A DNA stretch of 64,000 nucleotides from Misgurnus anguillicaudatus (lineage: Eukaryota; Chordata; Actinopteri; Cypriniformes; Cobitidae), in the NCBI RefSeq assembly GCF_027580225.2, contig NC_073355.2, forward strand, positions 18,762,001 to 18,826,000. The letters run 5' to 3'. A model generated the notes under the pieces. That model had not been told where the DNA came from, ran no database searches, and saw only the letters and a program-made list of their open reading frames with translations. This document shows positions 12,050 to 22,300 of the stretch, piece after piece. Both the position numbers and the translations under genes were made by a program. Each line of letters begins with the position of its first letter. Positions within the stretch are counted from its first letter, which is position 1.

Positions 12050-12925
12050 CAATCACAGCACTGGTGCTAGATATCGAGCCTTCCGCCAGCTTCTATCAGT
12101 TCGAGCTCACCAGTAGATATGGTAAGATAGGAATGTGACTGAATTTAAAGGGGACATATTATGAGATTTTTTTTAAGATGTAAACTAAGTCTAAAATAGG
12201 TCTGAGCAAAAGTGTGCCGTTTTGGGTGTGTCATTTAAAATGCAAATGAGCGGATGAAGTGCAACCACTGATCACAATGATGGTGGTTTGTTGCAATTGA
12301 AACTCAATTGTGCTGTGAAATATTTTATCTCTCTCTTTCTCTCCATACTAAATGGTTGTGCTGTGGTTGGATAGTGCAGATAAAGGGGGCGGTATTACCT
12401 TATTCTGACATCACAATAAGGGCCAAATTACAATGACCTATTTTTTCACATGCTTGCAGAAAATGGTTTACCAAAACTAAGTTATTGGGTTGATCTTTTT
12501 AACATTTTCTAGGTTGATAGAAGCACTGGGGACACAATTATAGCACTTAAACATGGAAAAGTCAGATTTTCATAATATGTCCCCTTTAAATTCTGCTTGA
12601 AATGCTTGGAGCGTTTAAGTGATATGTTTCCGTGTATTCACGTGTCAGTGGCACGTATTGGTTATACAATTGTTTTTTCTATTTTCTTACCATTGTCGCT
12701 TGGGGTTTAAACAACTTTCTGTTACAGAAAATGACATCCTCATTCTAACCCAACTCTAAACCCAACCACAAGCGAAAACAGTTTAAAATTATGACAAATA
12801 AACATATAAACCAATGCTTAAAATGACATCCGCATTTATGCCAAACCCAACTTTATCCTCACGCGAGAACAGCTGAAAAAATTTGAGGAAAACCACAAAT
12901 CTGAACCCAATCCCAATTTCTGAAT
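12050..12925 (+). repeat. Diverged copy of the long-palindrome family, split by a MITE
   Basis: 'cagttcgagctcaccag' and 'ggtaagataggaatgtgact' match the family left arm. After a TTAA MITE at 12149 the repeat resumes with 'ttctgcttgaaatgcttgg' and runs through the family centre ('aacccaactctaaaccc') to about 12925. The right outer arm is missing. Confidence 0.55.
12149..12585 (-). mobile_element. piggyBac-type MITE, copy 2 (TTAA-flanked)
   Basis: 437 bp, reverse orientation relative to copy 1 and nearly identical to it. TTAA lies at 12145-12148 and 12586-12589. Terminal inverted repeats AGGGGACATATTATGA are present and there is no coding sequence. It lies inside a diverged copy of the long-palindrome family. 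Confidence 0.85.
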
Positions 12926-13096
12926 GCGAATTAATGAATCTCATATGAGGCTTCTTTTTCAATTAGAAGGTCATTATTGTTTTTTACTTGCGACAAAACA
13001 ACGAATTATCCTTGCATTTATATGGAACTATGCTTTAGGAGCTATCCATCTTTACTCTCCTCCGTCCTTACGTCGCATTCGGAGGTCGATACATAT

Positions 13097-14555
13097 TAGG
13101 GATGCACCGAATCCAGGATTCGGATTCGGCCGAATACTGGGCTTTTTGACGGGGTTCGGGTTCGGCCGAATCCTAGATTTTTTTTCCACCGAACCGAACC
13201 CTAGGCTTGCGCTACGCTGGTCGACGTCACGCGGCCGTTGATTACACACATCGGGGGCTGACGTGGAGATGAGCTTTTTCTTTCGGTGAGCCTTAGGGGC
13301 TGGACACACCAAAACTTTGAGGCTGTTTACACTTGGTATTAAGATGTGTTTTCATCGATCGGATCACAAGTGGACGAGAGAGACACATTACGTTTACACC
13401 TGGTATTTAAATCCGTCTCTTTTGTCCACTTTCGACCGCTTCTGTGCTGAATACTATGAGGGGGTGGTCTGTGAGACGGTGGGCGAGTCTCTCTGCCTGT
13501 CATTCAAACCCGAGCGAGAGTAATTATGAGTTTATATGGACGCAAAGTAATATTATGTCGGAGTGCACTGCTTGTTTAGCAAGTAAACATGCTGCACAGT
13601 GTTTTGTACATGAGTATGTAAGAGCTTTCTTTGAATTTTCAGCGCAATTGATGAAATAGGATCGCGCAACTTTCACACGCTTTCAAAACGAAACCACGGA
13701 GATCAGCCGCTCAGTTTTATCAATGAAAGGCTAAAAATAGCGCTGTTCACCGAATGTTCACGCCAGAAGTCAAAAAAGACGTAAAACTTGTGTTTAATAC
13801 CTCAGATTAGATAAATGGGCGGAGAGAAGGCGGTCGCGTGTGGCTGTTCGAACGCATTCAACCACATGAGCGTTCCGCAACTCCAAAGCGATCCGATCGA
13901 AAGTGGTTTCGACCACCTCTGGATGTGGTTGAAAGTGGTCGAAAGTGGACGAGCTCAAAACGTTTTGAACACCGTTTACACCTGGCAATAACGTCGTCCA
14001 CTTGTGATCCGATCGACGAAAACACATGTTAATGCCAAGTGTAAACAGCCTCTTTTAAACACGGCTGAAAACGCCTTGAGGACGCTAAATGCCAGCTGTT
14101 TTTCAGCCGAGCGCTTGGTGGCTGTGATGCTTCAGCTGTGAGCCCGTCGGTTGCTGTGGTAATGTCCCGCCCCTCCTCCACTGTAATTGGTCGTGTGAAA
14201 ACTGACATTGATGAGCGGAGCTTCTCACTGAAAGTTAAATATAGTTTTCAGCGCAGAGCTGCTTGCTTATTGGAAGAACGAGCGTGTCGCAACGCATTGC
14301 TTTCATTATGCATATGCTTATGGTAATTGTCAAAATAGTTTTCCAACTTGTCATCCTGGCATAATGTAAAGTTAAAATAAATAAAATGAAAAATACACTG
14401 CTGTGGACGTTGTTTACTTCATTAATGTGCTTTACTGTGTTAATGGAATAAGGATGCGAGTAGGATTCGGTATTCGGTTTCGGATTCGGCCGAATCTTAA
14501 ACGGTGGATTCGGGATTCGGCCGAACCTAAAAAATCTGGATTCGGTGCATCCCTA
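13097..14555. mobile_element. Non-autonomous hAT element, perfect 8 bp target duplication
   Basis: The 1459 bp element has termini TAGGGATGCACCGAATCC and GGATTCGGTGCATCCCTA. It is flanked by a perfect 8 bp duplication ATACATAT (13089-13096 and 14556-14563). Eight-base duplications with TAGGGATG-type ends are characteristic of hAT transposons. Subterminal 'ttcggccgaat' motifs recur near both ends and may be transposase-binding sites. No transposase frame is left, and the interior is a second palindromic element. Confidence 0.8.
13319..14052. mobile_element. Palindromic element nested in the hAT copy
   Basis: GAGGCTGTTTACACTTGG at the left and CCAAGTGTAAACAGCCTC at the right form terminal inverted repeats. 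The pairing extends through 'gtgttttcatcgatcggatc' and 'gatccgatcgacgaaaacac'. The short runs of T on both sides would fit a 3 bp duplication, but this is ambiguous. Confidence 0.55.
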
Positions 14556-14563
14556 ATACATAT

Positions 14564-15234
14564 TGACTGGGAAGATGGCGGCGAGGGGACACCAAAACAA
14601 CCAAAGTCAGTTGTTCAAAACCTTCTTTTTAGTAAACTCTGTATACACAAACAATGTTCTAAATGCTCGGGTTCACGTGTAGAGACACAGGTGATACTTC
14701 GAGCAAAGTATCATGTTGTGTCAAACCTTCTTAGTGTTGTAAAAATAGCAATTTTGATGCTCACAACATATTGAAGGCATAGCTTCTAGTCCTTTGCGAC
14801 CACTTCAGGTACTCAAAATCGCGGAAGACAAGTGAGTGATGTCAGCTGATATTCATGTATAGACCTAAGACAAGGAAGTTACCTGTTTTCATTACATATT
14901 TATTATACCACTTTATGACGAGAAAGTAAGAAGAGACTAGCCTTAATAATAGCATTAGTACAGTTATTGCTCATTGACTGAATTAACACATGATTTTCAT
15001 TGCATCACCTTCCATCACAAGCACAACTCTTCTGAATGATGGTTACCAAAAATTCAAAGAAACAGAAACTCTCCTAAATCTCAAAGATAAATGAACATTA
15101 AACACTAACAATTTTTACTTTTTACTTAAAAACACATAAATTACTCTCCAAATGCAGTCTCATGCAAAGCATGCTGGTCCACTGCCTAGTTTAGAATTAC
15201 TTAAATTACCCATATTTTTATGATTATTTTTTAC
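14564..15234. other. Unassigned stretch
   Basis: Continues the sequence interrupted by the hAT element. No exon, RNA gene or terminal repeat was recognised. Confidence 0.35.
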
Positions 15235-15238
15235 TTAA

Positions 15239-17146
15239 AGGAACAGTATGTAAGATTGTGGCCAAAACTGGTATTGCAATCACAAAACTTGTGGCTAAAA
15301 CAGGTACTGCAATCACACAACTGGTGGCCAATACCCAAAATGACAACATCAGCATCAGTTGAGGGCTGCAACTCCACTTTTTAAATGACAATATCCTGGC
15401 CAGAACACTGTTGTCAGTGATATAAGTATTTGAAATGAAAATGATTTCTTAAAGCTCACGTAACACACGCTGTTTCTGCATTTCTGATATTAATCTGGAG
15501 TACCTATGGAGTAGTATGACATCCTTTATATCTCTGAAGAGTCTTTAGTTTAATCAGATTTATAAAAGAAAGATTAGCTTTACCGAATCTTTCCGATAAC
15601 GTACGAAAAAATGCAGAAGGAGTTATAACACGGGAGGAGCGAGTACGAGTCATACAACACTATACAACACTGTTTTAACTTATGATTCACTACATGTTCG
15701 TGTCATTTATATAATATACACGCGCCTATTTCCAACATAAGACAGAAGTCTTACTTACCACGTGTAACTCGTCATGACCCGGTTCTGAAAATCCACCGCA
15801 TCAAACACACACGCAAAACTCCGCTGCTAATCCGGATAATAAACTATATCCATTGTTTCCATAAGGCTGGATGTCTTCTCCTTACATCCAAAAACACACT
15901 TCTTGTTGTGCCATTGTTGACTTTTGAAATTAAACAAGGCTGAGTGGCGTGATAAGCTGTTAGCAAGCTCTAGCGTCTCCCGCTGACGCACGGCTGTAGA
16001 TAGGAGTTTTCCTTACTCAAACATGTTCTGAGGGCAGAAAGAATGTGATTGGTTCACAAAAACGACCAATCAAAATGCTCGTTGCTGGTTTGGGCCCTCG
16101 GCGGGGCCTCCAGGGCGGCTTCTGCGGTGGGGCGGTTCGAGCTCACCGTTGGTCGGATGAGTGGCGCAGGTGTGGTGGGGTGGGAATGGGACTGTTTTTG
16201 AATTCAGCTCGGAACGTTTCGGGCATTTGATTGATGGGTTTTCGTGTGTCCGTGGCACGACTTTCTTTTTCGTGCCAGTTTCACGTATTGGTTATTCAAT
16301 TGTTTTTCCTTTTTTCAAACCATTGTTGATTGGGATTGGGGTTAGATTTGTGGTTTTCGTCACATTTTTAAACTATTCTCGCGCGAGGATAAAGTTGGGT
16401 TTGGGTAAAAATGACATTGTTTATACATTTATTTGTCCGAAAATTAAATTGTTCTTGCTTGGAGTTGGGGTTAGAGTTGGGTTAGGGTGAGGATGTCATT
16501 TTATGTAACAGAAAGTCGTTCTAACCCCAATCCCAAGTGACAATGGTAAGAAAATAGGAAAAACAATTGAGTTACCAATACGTGAAACTGGCACGAAAAA
16601 GAAAGTCGTGCCACGGACACGCGAAAACGCATCACTTAAATACTCAAAACTTTTCGAGCTGAATTCAAAAACAGTCTCATTCCTACCTTACCATATCTGC
16701 GCTACTCATCTGATCAACGGTGAGCTCGAACTGCTTCACTGCAGAAGCTGCCTTGGAGGCTCCGCTGAGGGCTTAAACCAGTAACGAGCATTTTGATTGG
16801 TCGTTTTTGTGAACCAATCACATTCTTTCTGCCCTCAGAACATGTTTGAGTAAGGAAAACTCCTACGTGCCTGACGGCTGGGCGGGGTTTTCCGGGGGAA
16901 GTTTTCCGGCGGAAGCCCATATAAAGAAGTGATACGTATCGAAAACCCCTGAAACGTCAGTTAGAACCGTAATCGAAAAAAATTAGCCGAAACTTGTACG
17001 AACCCTGGCGAAGTGCATTCGGCACAGAAATACTCTGAAACACGCCCAACTGCATTTTTGACACTTTGCCTACGTTTAGCATGAGGAAACAACTCTATAA
17101 CTGTGTTAATAAGTCAGAATGCTTGAAATACCATTAAACCCCCCCT
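15239..17146. mobile_element. TTAA-bounded composite repeat holding a long palindrome
   Basis: TTAA at 15235-15238 precedes AGGAACAGTATGTAAG, and a second TTAA at 17147-17150 follows '..aaacccccccct'. The right 280 bp resembles the end of an abundant cyprinid TTAA repeat. The two termini match only in the first bases, so this may be two different elements that happen to share TTAA boundaries. The middle is the 16001-16866 hairpin. Confidence 0.35.
16001..16866. repeat. Complete long palindrome (foldback), arms about 345 bp
   Basis: TAGGAGTTTTCCTTACTC at the left and its reverse complement at the right bound an 866 bp hairpin. The arms pair from both ends to about 16345 and 16520 ('gattggggttaga' against 'tctaaccccaatcccaa'), leaving a loop of roughly 175 bp. 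It has no gene. Partial or interrupted copies occur at 11458, 12050, 20408, 25578 and 36784. Confidence 0.8.
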
Positions 17147-17239
17147 TTAATGTCTAGTGACATATCAGGGCCATTTTATGATTAATGCATACGGTGTTGT
17201 TTTTATGGTTTTAAGTTGTATTTTTACAGAATTGTTCTG

Positions 17240-18726
17240 CACTCTAAAAAAATCAGTAAAAAAACGGACAAAGTACTGTGTAAATTTGAAGGAATTTTCC
17301 GTATTTATGTTTTACAGGCGTTTATCTGTTTTTTTAAAGGGGTCATATGATGAAAATGTCAGCACCGCCACTTCGTAGGCTCGAGCAAAAATGTGTCGTT
17401 TTGGGTGTGTTTTTTAAAATGCAAATGAGCGGATGAAGTGCAAACACTGATCACAATGATGGTGGTTTATTGTAATTGAAACTCTATTGTGCTGTCAAGT
17501 CCAAAAATGTGTCGTTTTGGGTGTGTTTTTTAAAATGCAAATGAGCGGATAAAGTGCAAACACTGATCACAATGATGGTGGTTTGTTGTAATTCAAACTC
17601 AATTGTGCTGTCAAGTCCTTCTTTTCTCTCTCTTTCAGAGTTCAGATTAAGGAGGCGGTATTATTCTAATAAGATATCCTTATGACATCATAATGAAAGC
17701 CAAATTTCAATGACCTGTTTTTGCTCACACCTACAAAGTGGCAATGCTAACATTTTCATCATATGACCCCTTTAATAACATGTTGCATTATGGGTGCAAC
17801 AACTCCCGCTGCAATCTTTCACTTTTGCCTCTCTATCCCCATCTCTGTTTGAAACCTAAAATTACAACTTGCTTGCAGAGTTATTTTCTAACATGGATGA
17901 TGTTTAACTTCTAAACAAATGCTGTCAGAACAAGATACAAGTGTTCAACTATTCCAGCATCCACACATGTGATTTAGTAGACAAATCTTCTTTCTGAAGT
18001 GACGTGTACTGTAAGTCAAATGGATATTTACCACAACATTAATCACATTAAATCTAAAGTTTGTGTTTGTTTTAGATTCTTTTTAAGTCACCACTATGGA
18101 GATTAGTGTTCCCTTTAGTTGGGCTTTTGTCCCTTGACCTTCACATAACTGACTCTGCTCTTTTAACATTGCAACAGTGTTTTTGCTTGTAGCAATTGCA
18201 ACTTGTTTGTTGCTTGAGTAAGGGGAAGTGTCTATGATGTCATCTAAGGTTGCTTTATTTTTATGTTATGCTGTCTAGCATTTAGATATGAAATGATGAA
18301 ATAAGAGTAAAGAACTGAAATGTATAAGAGTGACACTCTATACTCATCTAAAAACACATACACGTATTGAATAAAATGGCTTGAAATTTGTCAGCTGTGG
18401 TTATTGCTTCAGAGAGCCATCAACACTTTGTATACAAATCTCAACAATGGTGAGAGTAACTGTTAAGAGAGTTTTCTACAATCCTGGTACCCAGCATACA
18501 TTGCGGCATGAAGCTTTGTTGTTGATTGTCACCATTGTTGCGTTTCATAGGCGGATTGAAGTGTCCCTTAAGGTTACGGACAATGTTCAGTAAATCTATG
18601 GACAGTGTTCTATAAATCTACAGAATGTTCAGTTTTTGAATAAATGGAAATTCTGTAAACATAACGGAAAAAGTTCTGGTAATTTTCTGCCAGGAAATTG
18701 TCCTTTTTTTCCGGATTACCTTTTTT
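17240..18726 (+). mobile_element. Non-autonomous DNA element, CACTCTAAAAAAATC ends, copy 1
   Basis: Starts CACTCTAAAAAAATCAG and ends in a diverged 'ttttttttccggattac' block. It is interrupted at 17338 by a TTAA MITE. The middle ('gtagacaaatcttctttctg', 'ggtacccagca') is shared with copies at 22075-22967 and 27967-29473 and, more distantly, with 6960-7740. No coding sequence was found. Confidence 0.55.
17338..17771 (+). mobile_element. piggyBac-type MITE, subfamily 2, copy 1
   Basis: 434 bp flanked by TTAA (17334-17337 and 17772-17775), with ends AGGGGTCATATGATGA. The outer parts and core are related to the AGGGGACATATTATGA subfamily. An internal segment of about 115 bp beginning 'aatgtgtcgttttgggtgtg' is present twice in tandem. 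It lies inside the preceding element. Confidence 0.85.
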
Positions 18727-18785
18727 GATTGTGGTAACCACAACTGCCAGTATTTCTCCGTAAAAACTATGGATTTTTTACAGTG

Positions 18786-18953
18786 TATTACTGGCAACTA
18801 GCTGCCAGTAACTTACTGTAGATTATACATTTATGTTATTTACTGGCAACATTTTGTTCAAAGTTAAATGAACATGAAACATTTTTTGACTTTATCTTCT
18901 ACAGTAAGTTACTGGCAACCAGCTGCAAAATTACAGCAATTTTTTTAGAGTGT
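18786..18953. mobile_element. 5'-truncated CACTGTAAAAAA MITE
   Basis: Shares 'ttactggcaactagctgcc' and 'cagtaagttactggcaacca' with the complete copy at 57666-57873, but lacks about the first 45 bases. It ends in 'ttttttagagtg'. It abuts the likely polyadenylation region of the receptor gene. Confidence 0.6.
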
Positions 18954-18967
18954 ATAGCCTAAATGTG

Positions 18968-18973
18968 TTTATT
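18968..18973 (-). promoter_or_regulatory. Polyadenylation signal AATAAA of the 5-HT3-like gene
   Basis: On the minus strand AATAAA lies about 100 bases downstream of the stop codon at 19072-19074. It would place cleavage near 18950, at the edge of the truncated MITE. It is the first canonical signal after the stop. Confidence 0.6.
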
Positions 18974-19071
18974 ATACAGCACATTATGTCACTATGGTTG
19001 TGAAGGGGACTGGGAGGTGGCAAGGATGAAATTAGACAAACATATCCTGAAATGTTGATTCCTGCATAAAA

Positions 19072-19322
19072 CTAGTAAAATTGAAACCAAACCTTGCCCA
19101 GAAAGCTCAGAAACCCAATAACAGTGATTAAATAAAGAACAATAAATATCACATTTACAATTCTTGCTGCCAAGGTCCAGCACGGTGAGACTTTTTCTTG
19201 GTGTTGGTGAGTAAAATCCCGAAACTCCATAAGGATCTGCTTCTGGATGTCGGGTGTAGATGTCATCTGTTCAGTTCTACTGGTTACTGTGTCTAGAGAG
19301 TTATGCAAGTATTTTACGTCAT
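19072..19322 (-). CDS. 5-HT3-like receptor exon 9 (M3-M4 loop, M4, stop)
   Basis: Acceptor 'ttccacag' is followed by the phase-1 join to Asp354. It encodes the rest of the cytoplasmic loop and M4 ([17 protein letters not shown], about 408-424), ending KVWFQFY and stop. M4 ends close to the C-terminus, as usual in the family. Confidence 0.92.
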
Positions 19323-22300
19323 CTGTGGAAAGAAGTACTGTGGGTTATGTAGAAATGTCTATCCATAAATGAATTTGCTACAAAGACTTGCAGCAGTCAG
19401 CAGTTACTGTAGCTCAATTTAAAAATATGTTTAAAAAAATGGTTAAAAATATTTTTTTTCTATTTAAATATTTTAAACTGCTGATTTGCTCCAATGCACA
19501 TTGTGAAAAGTACAACAGAAATAAAATTAAATTTTGATTTCCCATAAGAATACAAAAATATACAGTATGCTGACCAGAAGATATGAACAGCTGCACAGAA
19601 TGTCAATAACATCTTGACAATGTGTATAATGTTTTAATACCTAATCTGCAGCATTATTAAGTAAGGAATCAATTAAGTTCTGTTGTCTACTCTGGCAATG
19701 TAGGTGGTGTGTCTTTTCTGGTTATGTAGTGATACTACAATCAAGGTTGACGTTGTAGATGACTTTTATCTGTATGGTGGCTTTTCAGTTTTACTGTAAG
19801 ATTAAGACAGATTTAAGACAATGCTTCTCATATTTAATTGCTGTGTTGACTCTTACCATGTTGAACGGTTACATCTACTCCGCTTTCTGTTGGTGTTACT
19901 GATTTGGTCTCTTTTCCTATAGCAATCAGAATGCTCACAAAGATGGTCTCCAGAATACTCATGCCGATAAGTGAGAAAACCCCAATGCAGTAAAGCCCTG
20001 TGACAACAACAGCAAACCATTAGAGCAAAAAATGAAAGTTAAATTTCTCTCAAGTCTCTGGTCTCGGGGAGAGTTTCATAAGCAATTTTCACATAGATAA
20101 TACAGAAAATACACAAAAAATGTGAGCAGGAGTAATAACAGGTTAAATTTACTCACACTAATATTATGTCAGAGGTTTGTACATGTAGATGTAAGAGTTT
20201 TCTCTGATAGTTCAGAGCAATCAATAAAATAAGCTTGTGCAACTTTCACACGCTTGAAAAATTAAACAAAAATTTAAGAGGCGGAGAGCAGCCGCTTTAG
20301 TTTTATGATAGTGTAAAGACTTTGCTAAACACTGTGGGTTTGTGTTACTTCGGTGATTTAATTATTCGGTGATTTATCTGTTTGCATTATGGGTGCAATA
20401 AGCGTGATTTTTTTCCCAAACCAGATCAGATAGGAGTTTTACTTAAACATGAGCTCAGGGGCAGAAAGAAATTTGATTGGTTCACAAAAATGACCAATGA
20501 AAGTCCTCAACCGGAGCCTTCAAGGCAGCTTCTGCAGTGAAGCAGTTCGAGCTCACCGTTGGTCAGGTGAGTAGCGCAGATGGTTAGATAGGAATGTGAC
20601 TGGTAGTGATGGCCAAATGAAGCGTTTCAAAGCATTATTGCTTTCCGATACAATTGTGTAAAATGCACACCACCATCTGCTGGTGAAGTAAATGTAATGC
20701 AACAAAGCTGACAATGCGAGTAGGTTAATGTACCCGCCCCATTTGGGCTGTCAGAGCTTTGACAATGTGTTCATGTTTAAAACCCTCAATAAAACATTGA
20801 ACATGAGATGTGTTTGTGTGTGAATATTTAGCTGTAAAATACAGCACTCTACAACTTACTATAACTGGACATTTATGTATTTAAAAATGTATTTATAATG
20901 TGGCAGAGGGCAACTGGACAGGGCTTGGACAATGTGGAGGAGGGTATTCATTAAATGTTGTGGTTTTATTCAGAAATATAATTTAATATTAATAATAATA
21001 TAATTTTATATTTTTTAATAATTTTATAATATAGCCTAATAGGCTATACATTTGGTGATGTGGGCAATTTCTTTCTTTTTTTTAACAAATTCACCAGCTT
21101 TGGGGAATATTCTCTCACATGAAACAGATGATGCTGGAGTACACAAAAATTGTTTAGAAAGCTTTTCTATGGTTTGGCTTCACTTGTGTGGAAAATAAAG
21201 CCGCCAGTTTCAAACCTGTCAACGCCGAATTGGGCTATCAAAGCAGTCGTGTGGTTCAGAGAAATGAACCAGTGTGTTTGCTTCAGACGTCGTATTTCAC
21301 GTGACTAGTGACGTAAAGATACAAGCTCCGAAGCAGTGGTTCATTGCAAGGACTTTTCGAGTCTGAAGCAAGCATCGAAGCTTCGGTGTCAAACGTAACA
21401 TCACTAGTGACTGGTTTTGAATTCAGCTCGAAATGTTTCGAGCGTTTAAGTTACGTGTTTCCACGTTTTCACGTGTCCGTGGCACGACTTTCATTTTCGT
21501 GCCAGTTTCACGTGTTGTTTTTCCTAGTTTCTTACCATTGTCGCTTGGGATTGGGGTTAGAACAACTTTCTGTTACATAAAATGACATCCAAACCCAATT
21601 AAAACCCTAACATCAAGTGAAAACAGTTTAAATTTCTGACAAATAAACGTATGCCATTCTACCCAGACCCAACTTCATCCTCACACGAAAACAGTTTTAA
21701 AAAAAAAAACCACAAATCTAACCCTAATCCCAATCCACAATGGTTTGAAAAAAGGAAAAAATTGAGTAAACAACACGTGAAACTGGCACGAAAATGAAAG
21801 TCATGCCACAGACAAGTGAAAACGTGGAAACACGTAATTCAAACGCTTGAAACATTTCAAGCTGAATTCAAAACCAGTCACATACCTATCTAACCATCTG
21901 CGCTACTCACCTGACCAACGGTGAGCTCAAACTGCTTCACTGCAGAAGCTGCCTTGAAAGCTCCGGTTGAGGACTTTCATTGGTCAATTTTGTGAACCAG
22001 TCAAATTTCTTTCTGCCCCTGAGCTCATGTTTAAGTAAAACTCCTATCTGAACTGGTTTGGGGAAAAAAATCAAGAGTGCAATAACTCCTGCTGCAATCT
22101 TTCACTTTTGCCTCTCTATCACCATCTCTGTTTGAAACCTAAAATTACAACTTGCTTGCAGAGTTATTGTGGATGGTGGATGATGTTTAACTTCTAAACA
22201 AATGCTGTCAGAACAAGATACAAGTGTTAAACTATTCCAGCATCGACACATGTGATTTAGTAGACAAATCTTGTTTCTGACGTGACGTGTAAGTCAAATG

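Noticed and set aside
13052..14032. Several 60-105 codon frames between 12.9 and 14.8 kb
   Set aside because: They fall inside a non-autonomous hAT element and its nested palindrome and show no transposase motif.
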